From assembly GCF_030547185.1 (NCBI RefSeq), contig NZ_JAUOQR010000003.1, positions 124,001-188,000 of the forward strand: a stretch of 64,000 nt of DNA, in the 5' to 3' direction. The notes below the pieces were generated by a model. The model had not been told where the DNA came from. It saw only the letters and a program-made list of their open reading frames with translations, and searched no databases. Positions 46,700-56,099 of this stretch are shown piece by piece. This stretch comes from Neptuniibacter sp. 1_MG-2023. Its GTDB lineage: Bacteria; Pseudomonadota; Gammaproteobacteria; Pseudomonadales; Balneatricaceae. Every line of letters begins with the position of its first letter. Positions within the stretch are counted from its first letter, which is position 1. The translations under genes were made by a program, and so were the position numbers.

Positions 46700-48492
46700 G
46701 TATCCTAGCGTTAAAAAAAGCTACCTTAGTTGGGCTCACTGAAGATAAGGCGCAGGTTTTAGATCAGCTCCAATCTTTAGGTGTAATGCATATTATACCT
46801 TTACAGGAATTATCCTCTTCGGCCCCCTCTCGGCATACTGAAACAAACTTATTGAAGGTGAGCCCAGAGCAGCTATCTGAAAGTTTACATTATCTTTTAA
46901 ATTGTAAACAAAAGCGGAAACAGGTTGTTAGTGAACGTCATTTTGACCTGCTATCTGTAGTTCAAGGTGTCGAGAAAAACCGCCGCTTACGTCTCGATCT
47001 TGTAGAACGATATGACTTCTTACAAAAAAGAATTAAAGATTTAACGCCTTGGGGAAGCTTTGAGTTACCGGAAGAGAATGAACTTTATGGGCAGCGCTTT
47101 TGGTTCTATTTAGTACCCAATTTCCGTATGAAAGAGCTTCAGGATGTTGAGCTCCCTTGGCAGGTGGTTCATCGAGATAACCGCCACAGTTATATCGCCG
47201 TTATCTCTGAAAAAGAGCCAGGTATCAATGTATTGCCTGTTGTTCGAACCCACACGGGTGCCGTGCCGCTGGTTCATCTCAAGCGAGAATTAGAGGATAT
47301 TGAGATTGAACTTGAAACCGTTGAAGCTGAGCGTGAAGGTTATACGCGGTGGATATATTTGTTGCAGCGCTCCATTGCTGGGACTGATGATGCTGCACAG
47401 TTAGCGGAAGTCTCTAATCAAACATTAGATAGAGATGAAATTTTCGCAGTTCAAGGCTGGCTTGCTGATGAGCATTTAGCGCAACTCCAGTTATTAGCGC
47501 AAGAACAGTGTTTAGCGCTTCAAGTTGAGTCACCTAAAGAGGATGAGCTTCCTCCTACCTTGCTTGATAACCCTAGGGTGATAGCGGGTGGTGAAGAGGT
47601 GGTCAACTTCTTCCAGATGCCTGGCTACCGTAGCTGGGATCCTTCTCGTGTTGTTTTCTTCTCATTCGTTTCATTTTTTGCATTGATAATGTCGGATGCA
47701 GGTTACTCCTTACTGCTGGCCGCGATTTTGCTTTTCTATTGGCAACGTATGGGCACGACTGAAAGTGGTATGCGCCTGCGCGCTATGGGCTGTGCTTTAG
47801 CTATTGCTGGATTTATATGGGGTGTGGTTGTTGGCAGTTATTTTGGTGCTCAAGCCCCATTTGAATGGCTCCAAGGGCTTAAAATGTTAGATCTTAACGA
47901 CTTTGATAGCATGATGTTGCTCTCGATTACCGTCGGTGCTATCCATCTGATATTAGGCAATTTGATGATGGCTTGGGTACGTAGGAAGTCGCTACAAGCT
48001 TGGGCCGCAATAGGCTGGGCAATCAGTATAGCAGTGGCCTTAGCCGGTTGGATTCAAGGCTTTACTGTTCTGCACTGGTTGTTTTTTGCCGCAGGATTAA
48101 TGCTTGTTCTATGTTTCTCTTCTGCACGTAGTGGCTGGAGTGGGATGAGGCTTGTTGATGGTTTGTTAGCTTTAACAGGTATCACCAAGCTATTTGGCGA
48201 TGTTTTAAGTTATTTGCGCTTATTTGCATTAGGTTTAGCTAGTGCTTCTCTTGCTATGACTTTTAATAAATTGGCTGTTGATGTTGCGGCTGCTTTGCCT
48301 GCAATTGGTCTTCTTTTTAAAGTGCTCATCCTTTTGGTAGGGCATCTTTTGAACTTTTTACTGACTGTAATCAGTGGAGTTATCCACGGTTTACGCCTTA
48401 ATTTGATTGAATTTTATAACTGGAGTTTGGCTGATGAGGGTTATGCCTTTCAGCCGTTCGCTAAACAGGAGGTTTCACCTTGGATAACCTAA
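46696..48492 (+). CDS. V-type ATPase subunit I (membrane a subunit)
   Basis: Membrane stator and ion half-channel, 598 residues. The N-terminal cytoplasmic part is helical and the C-terminal about 280 residues contain about seven membrane helices (SFVSFFALIMSDAGYSLLLA onward). The essential arginine lies in GDVLSYLRLFALGLASASLA. The GTG start overlaps the end of subunit D, with AGGAGGA upstream; its stop overlaps the K start. Confidence 0.93.
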   Translation: MSILALKKATLVGLTEDKAQVLDQLQSLGVMHIIPLQELSSSAPSRHTETNLLKVSPEQLSESLHYLLNCKQKRKQVVSERHFDLLSVVQGVEKNRRLRLDLVERYDFLQKRIKDLTPWGSFELPEENELYGQRFWFYLVPNFRMKELQDVELPWQVVHRDNRHSYIAVISEKEPGINVLPVVRTHTGAVPLVHLKRELEDIEIELETVEAEREGYTRWIYLLQRSIAGTDDAAQLAEVSNQTLDRDEIFAVQGWLADEHLAQLQLLAQEQCLALQVESPKEDELPPTLLDNPRVIAGGEEVVNFFQMPGYRSWDPSRVVFFSFVSFFALIMSDAGYSLLLAAILLFYWQRMGTTESGMRLRAMGCALAIAGFIWGVVVGSYFGAQAPFEWLQGLKMLDLNDFDSMMLLSITVGAIHLILGNLMMAWVRRKSLQAWAAIGWAISIAVALAGWIQGFTVLHWLFFAAGLMLVLCFSSARSGWSGMRLVDGLLALTGITKLFGDVLSYLRLFALGLASASLAMTFNKLAVDVAAALPAIGLLFKVLILLVGHLLNFLLTVISGVIHGLRLNLIEFYNWSLADEGYAFQPFAKQEVSPWIT

Positions 48493-48926
48493 TCATTGCT
48501 TTGGGTTGGGCTGGTTTGTATGGGCCTATGGCGTTAGGGGCTATTGGTAGCATGATTGGTTGTGCTCTTGCTGGGCAGGCCGCATGTGGTGCTTTATTAG
48601 AGACAGAAACAGGCCATGGCCGGTATATAGGTATTGCTGCAATGCCTTCATCACAGTCAATTTATGGGATTGTGGTGATGTTTGCTTTGAACCGTGAGAT
48701 TACTGTTGATAATGCGCCCGGTTTAGCGGCAATAGGTTTGCTTTGTGGCTTAGCATTATTGTTCAGTGCTGCTTGGCAGGGGCGTTGCTGTGCTTCTGCA
48801 ATTAATGTTGCAAAAATTCGTCCTGAAATCTTTGGTATGTCGTTAGCGCCTGCTGCAATTGTAGAAGGGTTTGCTGTTTTTGCGTTTATTTTTGCATTAG
48901 TTATCAGTGCCGGTGTGCCAGCCTAG
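48480..48926 (+). CDS. V-type ATPase subunit K (rotor ring, probably sodium-coupled)
   Basis: Four-helix proteolipid of the rotor, 148 residues. Compared with Enterococcus hirae NtpK it keeps the residues that ligate sodium: Ser58 and Gln59 (in AMPSSQSIYGIVVMF), Tyr62, Gln100 (in AAWQGRCCAS) and Glu129 (in AAIVEGFAVFAF). Only the first position differs (Ser for Thr). The start is TTG 48480 with a strong AGGAGG 7 nt upstream, inside the end of the I gene. Confidence 0.9.
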   Translation: MDNLIIALGWAGLYGPMALGAIGSMIGCALAGQAACGALLETETGHGRYIGIAAMPSSQSIYGIVVMFALNREITVDNAPGLAAIGLLCGLALLFSAAWQGRCCASAINVAKIRPEIFGMSLAPAAIVEGFAVFAFIFALVISAGVPA

Positions 48927-48935
48927 GTGGTCAAT

Positions 48936-49619
48936 ATGAATAACGAGCATAAAACGCAAGCCTCTTCGGGTGTAGAGGAGCTGATTGAAAAGCTACGTCA
49001 GCAAGGGGTACAAAAAGGTCAACATGAAGCCGAACGTTTAGTTGAAGAGGCTGAACATCGTGCGGACTGGCTGCTTGCACAAGCGAAGCAGGAAGCTGAT
49101 CTTATTTTAAGTAAAGCCAAGAAAGAGGCCGCACAGCTTAAGCAAGCCGGTGAAGATGCATTACGTATTGCTGTGCGAGATATGCATCTTGAGGTGAGAG
49201 AAACTTTATCACACTCTTTTACTGATCAAGTTGAGCGGTTAGTCGATACTCAAATGGATAACCCTGCCTTTATGCGTAGCCTAATTTTAGAGCTGGTGGC
49301 TAAGGTTAGTACTGATCAAGGTATTACACAGGCGAAAACGATTGATGTTTTACTGCCTGAAGACTTTATCGGTTTAGATGAGCTACGTAGAAATCCTAAA
49401 GAGTATCGCGAAGGTAAACTTAGTCAGTTTGTCCAGTCCTTAGCGGCTGAGCAGATGCGGGCAGGGGTTAATTTTGAACTGCATGAAGGTAAGGGCATAA
49501 GGGTCTGCTTGAGTGGTCAAGAAGTAGAGATTGATTTAAGTAGTGAGGCGGTTGCTAAGCTTCTATTGAAACATCTACAGCCTCGATTTAGGGCGATCAT
49601 TGAGGGAGTGATTCGATAG
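48936..49619 (+). CDS. V-type ATPase subunit E
   Basis: Peripheral-stalk subunit, about 227 residues. The N-terminal half is a long charged helix (EELIEKLRQQGVQKGQHEAE, LLAQAKQEADLILSKAKKEA) and the C-terminal part is globular. ATG 48936 is preferred, with AGGTGG 5 nt upstream; the GTG 9 bp before it has no binding site. It ends at the GTG start of the next gene. Confidence 0.88.
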   Translation: MNNEHKTQASSGVEELIEKLRQQGVQKGQHEAERLVEEAEHRADWLLAQAKQEADLILSKAKKEAAQLKQAGEDALRIAVRDMHLEVRETLSHSFTDQVERLVDTQMDNPAFMRSLILELVAKVSTDQGITQAKTIDVLLPEDFIGLDELRRNPKEYREGKLSQFVQSLAAEQMRAGVNFELHEGKGIRVCLSGQEVEIDLSSEAVAKLLLKHLQPRFRAIIEGVIR

Positions 49620-50308
49620 TGTCGGATTACTATACGCTGATGACGGCGCTACCATGGCTGCCGGAACTGGAGCAGTGTACTCAGCTGCCTATTTCGCGGA
49701 TTGCTTTAGATCGTCGGTTGACCATGTTGTCAGACGAAGACAGTGCGCAGTTGGCTAAAATTGAAGCGCTATTTCATCCGATTATTGATCATTACCTTAG
49801 GTTGACGGATAAAGATCTGATTGCTCAGTGGAAGGCCGATATGAGCAAGGTCGAGTCCCCGGTTATGTTGGAGTTGATTAACTATCAGATGGAGCTAAAA
49901 ACTTTGCTGGCTGCTTTGAGATGTCGGGCCGCAGGTTTAGATGACCCTTCACAGTTTCATGGTGTCGGACGTTGGGTTCAATTGATCAAGAAGCATTGGT
50001 TTGAGCCGGGTTTTGGGTTGGATCGTGTATGCCCTCAGCTATTGCAGTTGCAGCGTTTAATGAGTAAAGAAAAGCCAATGCTGTTAGAGCAATATTATAA
50101 TCAGCAACTATGGATGAGTTTACGTCAGACAGAGCATAGCCATCACTTTAGCTTTGAGGCGCTCGCCTGCTTTGTTTTGCGCTGGGCAATTGCCGAACGC
50201 TGTTTACGATATGACGGTGATAAAGCCGTAGGCGCGTTTAATAATTCGCGAAGTGTGTTGTTAGAACTTTCTGGTTTGAATCAGCAGTTATTACAGGGGA
50301 ATAATTAG
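49619..50308 (+). CDS. V-type ATPase associated DUF2764-like protein (C-subunit position)
   Basis: A 229-residue helical protein: SDYYTLMTALPWLPELEQCT, LELINYQMELKTLLAALRCR AAGL. Chlamydia and spirochaete V-ATPase operons have such a gene between E and A, presumed to replace the C/d subunit linking the rotor to the ring. It has GTG start overlapping the stop of E, and its stop overlaps the A start. No C or F gene is seen in the window. The assignment to DUF2764 is by position and size. Confidence 0.75.
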   Translation: MSDYYTLMTALPWLPELEQCTQLPISRIALDRRLTMLSDEDSAQLAKIEALFHPIIDHYLRLTDKDLIAQWKADMSKVESPVMLELINYQMELKTLLAALRCRAAGLDDPSQFHGVGRWVQLIKKHWFEPGFGLDRVCPQLLQLQRLMSKEKPMLLEQYYNQQLWMSLRQTEHSHHFSFEALACFVLRWAIAERCLRYDGDKAVGAFNNSRSVLLELSGLNQQLLQGNN

Positions 50309-52119
50309 TGAATCAGCATATTACAGCGCAGGTTGTGGCGGTAAGGGACGACATTGTTACAATTAAATTGCTTAGAGGTGACGATGGTGATTATTTCCCT
50401 ATTTTAAAGAATGAAATGGTTCATATTTGCCCTACACGACTTGGTAAGGGAGGGCGGCAAGAAGCGTTGCAGGCTGAGGTTCTCCGTGTACGTCATGGTG
50501 AGGCGGATGTGCAAGTTTTTGAGAATACCCGCGGGGTTGCTGTAGGTGATGATGTCACGCAAAGTGGGCATATGCTGTCAGTTACTTTAGGGCCCGGGCT
50601 GCTTGGACAAGTTTATGATGGTTTGCAAAATCCTCTTGAGAAGATAGCCTCGAAGCATGGTTTCTTCCTACCGCGAGGTTTGGAAGTTGATGGGATAGAT
50701 CGACAACAGCATTGGGCTTTTCAGCCTTGCGTGAAGATTGGCGATAAAGTGGAAGCGGGTGATGTTATTGGTCATGTGCAAGAGGGGCGCTTCAAACACC
50801 ACATCATGGCGCCTTTTGATCTACAAGATTGTGCTGAAGTGAGCTGGATCCAAGAGGGAACATTTACAGTCGATACGCCTGTTGCCCGTCTTCGCGTAAC
50901 TGATGATGCAGAGGAGATGGAAGTCTCCATGCAGCAAAAATGGCCTGTTCGTGTACCGGTAAGCCAGCCATTGTTAAGAAGTGGTAAAAGTGTACGCCAA
51001 TATCCTGATAAGCCGCTGTTAACATCAATACGATTAATCGATACTTTTTTCCCTATCGCCCGTGGCGGTACAGCATGTATTCCTGGCCCATTTGGTGCGG
51101 GTAAAACCGTACTACAAAGCCTTATTTCTCGTTTTTCTGATGTAGATATAGTGGTTATTGTTGCCTGTGGTGAGCGTGCGGGTGAGGTTGTTGAGACGAT
51201 TACCGAGTTTCCAAATATGTCCGATCCTAAAGGTGGCTCACTTATGGATCGTACCGTTATTATTTGTAATACATCGTCAATGCCCGTAGCTGCACGAGAA
51301 GCATCAATTTATACAGGTATAACCATCAGCGAATACTATCGTCAGATGGGATATAACGTGCTTGTGATCGCCGACTCCACCTCTCGCTGGGCACAAGCTA
51401 TGCGTGAAACCTCTGGTCGTTTAGAGGAGATTCCAGGTGAAGAGGCGTTCCCTGCGTATCTGGATTCTGCTATACGCGCACTTTATGAAAGAGCAGGTGT
51501 TATTCAGAATAATGCAGGTGATTTAGGAAGTCTGACTTTGATCGGTACGGTCTCTCCTGCGGGCGGTAACTTTGAGGAACCGGTTACTCAATCGACCTTA
51601 AGAACAGTTAAAGCATTTCTTGGCTTAAGTGCTGAACGTGCTTATAAACGTGCATATCCTGCGGTTGATCCTTTAATTTCGTGGTCTCGTTATTTAGATC
51701 AGATCTCTGTTTGGTATAAAGAGAATTTAGGTGAGGGCTGGGTTGATCAAGTCAAAGAGATGCAGCTTTTATTGAGGGAAGGAGAATCTGTTCAACAGAT
51801 GATGCAAGTGACAGGGGAGGAAGGGGTAACGCTAGATGACTATGTTTTGTACCACAAGTCGATCTGCTTAGATCAAGTTTACCTTCAACAAGATGCATTT
51901 GATGATGTAGATATATCCGTGCCTTTGTTGAGACAAAAGGATACTTTTCAATTGCTACGTGCTTGTTTGTTCGCACCAGTAGTGTTTAAGGATAAAACGG
52001 AGGTCAGGGATCATTTTGTGAAACTGACAAGCTTGTTTAAGAACTTAAACTATAGCCGCTCTGGAAGCCCAGATTTTCGTCGGTATTATGAGGAGATTGA
52101 ACGCTTTACAAAGCCCTAG
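50308..52119 (+). CDS. V-type ATPase subunit A (catalytic)
   Basis: Catalytic V1 subunit, 603 residues. The P-loop is PGPFGAGKTVLQ near residue 257, with CGERAGEVVETITEFP, the Walker B/arginine region DSTSRWAQAMRETSGRLEEI PGEEAFPAYLDSAI and TLIGTVSPAGGNFEEPVTQS typical of V/A-type ATPases. The V-specific bulge (about 120-190, LPRGLEVDGIDRQQHWAF) is present. It is last in the operon, next to B in the circular order. Confidence 0.95.
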   Translation: MNQHITAQVVAVRDDIVTIKLLRGDDGDYFPILKNEMVHICPTRLGKGGRQEALQAEVLRVRHGEADVQVFENTRGVAVGDDVTQSGHMLSVTLGPGLLGQVYDGLQNPLEKIASKHGFFLPRGLEVDGIDRQQHWAFQPCVKIGDKVEAGDVIGHVQEGRFKHHIMAPFDLQDCAEVSWIQEGTFTVDTPVARLRVTDDAEEMEVSMQQKWPVRVPVSQPLLRSGKSVRQYPDKPLLTSIRLIDTFFPIARGGTACIPGPFGAGKTVLQSLISRFSDVDIVVIVACGERAGEVVETITEFPNMSDPKGGSLMDRTVIICNTSSMPVAAREASIYTGITISEYYRQMGYNVLVIADSTSRWAQAMRETSGRLEEIPGEEAFPAYLDSAIRALYERAGVIQNNAGDLGSLTLIGTVSPAGGNFEEPVTQSTLRTVKAFLGLSAERAYKRAYPAVDPLISWSRYLDQISVWYKENLGEGWVDQVKEMQLLLREGESVQQMMQVTGEEGVTLDDYVLYHKSICLDQVYLQQDAFDDVDISVPLLRQKDTFQLLRACLFAPVVFKDKTEVRDHFVKLTSLFKNLNYSRSGSPDFRRYYEEIERFTKP

Positions 52120-52307
52120 TGGTTTTTGTTGATCTGAGTCAATAAATAAACCGACCATTCATCCTTAGTTTGAATAGCTTCTGGTAGAATCGGCCATTCG
52201 GGCCTGCATAAAGCAGATCTAAAACGCGTAGATGATGTGCGTTTCATAGGGTTGTGATCGTAGATACGAAACTAACTGCCTATATCGGATCGGTGTCTCA
52301 ATAATTT

Positions 52308-55160
52308 ATGCCTCAAAGTCAAATACATGCTTTTCCCCGATTCCTATTGCTTGGAACTGTAGCTATAGCTGTAGCTCTATTGGTGATTGTCGCCTCTCAT
52401 TTCCTGATTAAAAATCACGAAGATAATAGGCAGCGTTTAGCTGCCCTTGAAGAGGAATTTCTACAAAAAGGCCAAGACCGTTTAGTGCTAGAGATTGACA
52501 GTGCGCAAGACTATATACGTTATGTGACGGCTCAAACTGAAAATGTGCTCAAAGAGCAAGCACGGGCTGAAGTATTAAAAGCCCATACCATAGCAACCAC
52601 CATTTATGCGCGCGAGCATGACCGCCGACCTGAAGCTGAAGTTAAAACGTTAATTACCGAAGCCCTACGTGGTATTCGCTTTTTTAATGGCCGTGGTTAT
52701 ATCTTTATTGATGATAGCGCTGGCACCTGTATCCTATTACCGACCTCGCCTTCGGTTGAAGGCACCTCCCTCTACGACAGCCAAGATGATACGGGCCATT
52801 ACATTATGCGGGGGTTGCTGTCTGCGGTTGATAATACACAAGGCGAAGGTTACTCCCGTTACCGTTGGTATCCTCCTCAAAACGAAGACCAGATGCTTGA
52901 AAAGCTGACGTTCGTGAAAAAATTTGAACCTTATGGTTGGGTGATAGGGGCGGGTGATTATCTTGCCCATATTGAAGGCGACCTAAAAAAACAGGCGATA
53001 GAGCGTTTGCAGGCGGTCCATTTCGGTAAATATGGTTATATTTTTGTCATGAGTCAGCAGGGCGAAATACTGTCGACGTCAGGGGTAAGTTATCAGGTTA
53101 GTGAACCTCTGAATAAAGAAGCCCAGTTATTAGAAAAACGGATTATCGCTAAGATCCGTAATAAGGCAAAGCAGGGCGGTGGCTTTATTCATTACGACTG
53201 GTTTCTGCCAAATGGTGAGGGGCCTTACCATAAAATATCCTTAGTAAAAAACATTGAAGCATTGGACCTGATCCTTATTGCAGGCTTTTACCCGAAGGAG
53301 GTTGAAGAGTTACTCCAGGAGCAGAAAGTATTGCTGGCTGAAACTCAGAAAGAGGACCGAGATCAACTGTATTTATTTCTTATATCGGTTGCCGTGATTG
53401 CGCTGACTCTGTCTTTTATCCTGTCTCAGTGGATGAAAAGAAAGTTCACGCAGTATCATCGTGATCTTGAGCAAAAGCAGAAAGAGCTTTACAACAATGC
53501 GGATCAATTAGAGTTAGCGTCACGGGTTTTTCATAATGCCAGTGAGGGCATTATGGTGACTAACGCCGACAATAGAATTATTGCAGTAAACGATGCATTC
53601 GCTGCGATCACAGGGTATAGCTCTGCTGATGTTATGAATAAAAATCCCAACTTTTTGCGCTCAGGACGGCATGATAAAGACTTTTATAGCAATATGTGGA
53701 CTCAGATTAAAGAGTATGGGCATTGGAGTGGAGAGATTTGGAATCGTAGGAAAAATGGAGAAGTTTTCCCGCAATGGTTGGCAATTAGCACCTTTGTCGA
53801 TGAGATGGATAATGTCCGCAACTATATAGCTTCGATCGCTGATTTGACGGAAAGAAAAGCTGTAGAGAAAAAGTTAGCGTACCTCTCTGATTATGACCCT
53901 TTGACAAACTTACCTAATCGGCGACTTGTTGGCCACAGAGTGGATCAAACGATCAGTGTTAGTAAGCAAAAAGGTGAGCAACACTTTGCGCTGCTTTATA
54001 TAGATTTAGACCATTTTAAGAATATTAACGATAGTTTAGGGCATGGTTTTGGGGATGAAATCCTACAAAAAATAGCTAAACGTCTGAAGTCTTTACTCAG
54101 AGAAGGAGACACCGTAAGTCGTTTAAGTGGGGATGAGTTTGTGATCCTTATGTCAGAGTTAGACCACTTAGAGTCAGCGGTTAGTCTATCGGAACGTATT
54201 TTACATGAAGTCTCTAGGCCATTAGAAAATGATAGTCATTTAACGGTCACGCCAAGCATAGGTATTTCTGTTTACCCTAATGATGGATTAAGTTTTGATG
54301 AGCTATTAAGAAATGCTGATGCTGCTGTGCATTTTGCTAAAGCTCAAGGGCGCAATAACTATCAATTCTTTACCGCTGAGATGAATCATCAAGCATCTCA
54401 ACGTTTGCATATTGAAACAGAGCTTCGTAAAGCGATAAAGAACAAAGAGTTTGAATTGTTTTACCAGCCTCAGTTGTGTTTGCAAGATAACCAGTTGGTT
54501 GGGTGTGAGGCTCTCATTCGTTGGCAGCACCCAATACAAGGATTGGTTTCACCGGATGCTTTTATTCCTCTATCAGAAGAGACTGGATTGATAATTCAGG
54601 TTGGCCGTTGGGTGCTAGAGCAAGCCTGTCTTCAAGCAGCCAAATGGTCAGAACAATATAATGCCAAGATCACGATGTCCGTAAATGTATCTGTACGGCA
54701 GTTTAGACCGGAACTGGTTGATGAGGTCCGTAGTGCTTTAAGTGAGTCGGGTCTCGCTGCAAATGCTCTTGTTATAGAAATTACAGAGAGCACATTGATG
54801 CAAAATGAAGAAGCGACTTTAGTGTTGCTTCAAGAGCTAAAGAATCTGGGTGTTCAACTGTCGTTAGATGATTTTGGTACGGGCTATTCAAGTATGGCCT
54901 ACTTAAAACGTTTTAATCTGGATCAGCTCAAAATCGATCGCGCATTTATTAGTGATCTACCCCATGATAAAGATGATGCAGCTATCACATCGGCGATTAT
55001 TGATGTGGCACATCATTTTGGTTTAGTTACCGTAGCAGAAGGTATTGAAACGATCGAACAGGTGAAGTTTCTGGCTGATGTCGGTTGTGTTGAGGGGCAA
55101 GGTTTCCTTTATGAAAAGCCGATTCCAGTTAAGGAGTTTGAACAGAAACACTTCTCTTAA
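52308..55160 (+). CDS. Cache-PAS-GGDEF-EAL membrane protein
   Basis: A 950-residue cyclic di-GMP enzyme. TM1 near 12-32, a large periplasmic double Cache domain (about 40-340, with GRGYIFIDDSAGTCILLPTS and KYGYIFVMSQQGEILSTSG), TM2 near 355-375, PAS (about 400-515), GGDEF and EAL. The GGDEF site reads RLSGDEF, first Gly replaced by Ser, with an I-site REGD; the EAL domain is intact (EALIRWQHP, ITESTLMQ, DDFGTGYSSMAYL, LKIDRAFI). It probably mainly degrades cyclic di-GMP. Monocistronic after the V-ATPase operon. Confidence 0.92.
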   Translation: MPQSQIHAFPRFLLLGTVAIAVALLVIVASHFLIKNHEDNRQRLAALEEEFLQKGQDRLVLEIDSAQDYIRYVTAQTENVLKEQARAEVLKAHTIATTIYAREHDRRPEAEVKTLITEALRGIRFFNGRGYIFIDDSAGTCILLPTSPSVEGTSLYDSQDDTGHYIMRGLLSAVDNTQGEGYSRYRWYPPQNEDQMLEKLTFVKKFEPYGWVIGAGDYLAHIEGDLKKQAIERLQAVHFGKYGYIFVMSQQGEILSTSGVSYQVSEPLNKEAQLLEKRIIAKIRNKAKQGGGFIHYDWFLPNGEGPYHKISLVKNIEALDLILIAGFYPKEVEELLQEQKVLLAETQKEDRDQLYLFLISVAVIALTLSFILSQWMKRKFTQYHRDLEQKQKELYNNADQLELASRVFHNASEGIMVTNADNRIIAVNDAFAAITGYSSADVMNKNPNFLRSGRHDKDFYSNMWTQIKEYGHWSGEIWNRRKNGEVFPQWLAISTFVDEMDNVRNYIASIADLTERKAVEKKLAYLSDYDPLTNLPNRRLVGHRVDQTISVSKQKGEQHFALLYIDLDHFKNINDSLGHGFGDEILQKIAKRLKSLLREGDTVSRLSGDEFVILMSELDHLESAVSLSERILHEVSRPLENDSHLTVTPSIGISVYPNDGLSFDELLRNADAAVHFAKAQGRNNYQFFTAEMNHQASQRLHIETELRKAIKNKEFELFYQPQLCLQDNQLVGCEALIRWQHPIQGLVSPDAFIPLSEETGLIIQVGRWVLEQACLQAAKWSEQYNAKITMSVNVSVRQFRPELVDEVRSALSESGLAANALVIEITESTLMQNEEATLVLLQELKNLGVQLSLDDFGTGYSSMAYLKRFNLDQLKIDRAFISDLPHDKDDAAITSAIIDVAHHFGLVTVAEGIETIEQVKFLADVGCVEGQGFLYEKPIPVKEFEQKHFS

Positions 55161-55210
55161 AAAAATATTTAGGGGCTATATCTTATATAGCAGAGCCGTC
55201 ATTTTCAGAC

Positions 55211-55244
55211 TGTGACTAATTGTCACATGTGGCATTGGGTCACA
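55211..55244. promoter_or_regulatory. Tandem 17-bp operator upstream of the TonB island
   Basis: Two abutting copies of one pattern: TGTGAC-TAATT-GTCACA (55211-55227, perfect palindrome) and TGTGGC-ATTGG-GTCACA (55228-55244, one mismatch). A -10 TATAAT follows at 55247-55252 without a good -35. If it is used, the first copy is centred near -40, like a class II activator site. A matching array lies upstream of the TonB-dependent receptor. Confidence 0.6.
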
Positions 55245-55304
55245 TTTATAATTACTCCTCTTTAGTTAAAATCGCCGCAATTCAACTCTTGTGGCTATTT
55301 TTCT

Positions 55305-56099
55305 ATGAGTAAATATCTACCCTCTTTACTTCTCTTTGTAACTACCTCGTCAGTCGCTAATATCTATTGGCAACCGGTAGAGCAAACTCACTCTTCAGGT
55401 CATGGCCGTCAAGCTAAGCAGTTTCAGCTGATGGGTGAGCAGCCTGAGTTTAGTTCTGTTATCGAATTTATTCATTCGGATTTAGTGTCCGCTCCCTTAG
55501 ATAAAAAGAACAGTATCGTTACACTGAAACCGACTGGGAAAGATAGTTATCACGCGCTAGTGGCTCGTCAAAAGAGTGATGATTTTCAGAGCCTAGCGGT
55601 TCGATATATTTATAACAACGGCCGTCCAGTTAGTACATCTCCCTCCGATCTTCTCGCTGTTGAATTGGGTGGTTTGCAAATAATCCCCTCTCCCTTGCCA
55701 AGAGAGCATTGGCGCTATGAAAGCTTAAAGACGTATAACTTTAATGTGGTTTTGGATGGCACTCCTTTGGCTGATCACCCTTTGCTCGCTACTACCACCT
55801 TAGGCAGTAATAAGGTGGTACATACCGATGATGAAGGCCGTGTGCAGCTGTTTATACCGGAAGATTTTCCAGAAATAGTGCCGCTTAAACGTGCCACCCC
55901 CGCTGCTGAACTGCAATTGTTTAGTGCGGTGGAGAAAGATGGCGTTACTTATGAGGCAAGTTTAACTACCGCTTACCACGCTAGCGAAACAAGTTGGAAA
56001 AGTGTCAGTTTAGGTGCAGGTGTTGCCTTTGCTGGCATTGTTTTTGGTTTTGTTATTAATCGCCGTTTACCTGAGCATAGCAGGAGAAAAGTGAAGTGA
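55305..56099 (+). CDS. Exported Ig-like protein with C-terminal membrane anchor, TonB island
   Basis: A 264-residue protein, first gene of the island. It has an N-terminal signal-like segment (LPSLLLFVTTSSVANIYW), a beta-rich periplasmic domain resembling DUF4198/NikM-like Ig folds (YNFNVVLDGTPLADHPLLAT, VHTDDEGRVQLFIPEDF), and a C-terminal membrane helix (SLGAGVAFAGIVFGFVI) ending in basic RRLPEHSRRKVK. Such proteins often accompany metal uptake systems. The stop overlaps the GTG of the next gene. The metal or substrate is not known. Confidence 0.78.
   Translation: MSKYLPSLLLFVTTSSVANIYWQPVEQTHSSGHGRQAKQFQLMGEQPEFSSVIEFIHSDLVSAPLDKKNSIVTLKPTGKDSYHALVARQKSDDFQSLAVRYIYNNGRPVSTSPSDLLAVELGGLQIIPSPLPREHWRYESLKTYNFNVVLDGTPLADHPLLATTTLGSNKVVHTDDEGRVQLFIPEDFPEIVPLKRATPAAELQLFSAVEKDGVTYEASLTTAYHASETSWKSVSLGAGVAFAGIVFGFVINRRLPEHSRRKVK

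Noticed and set aside
55211-55244. Ordinary CRP site
   Set aside because: Each copy has seven, not six, bases between TGTGA and TCACA-like halves, and copies are tandem at 17-bp spacing. A CRP site cannot be excluded but fits poorly.
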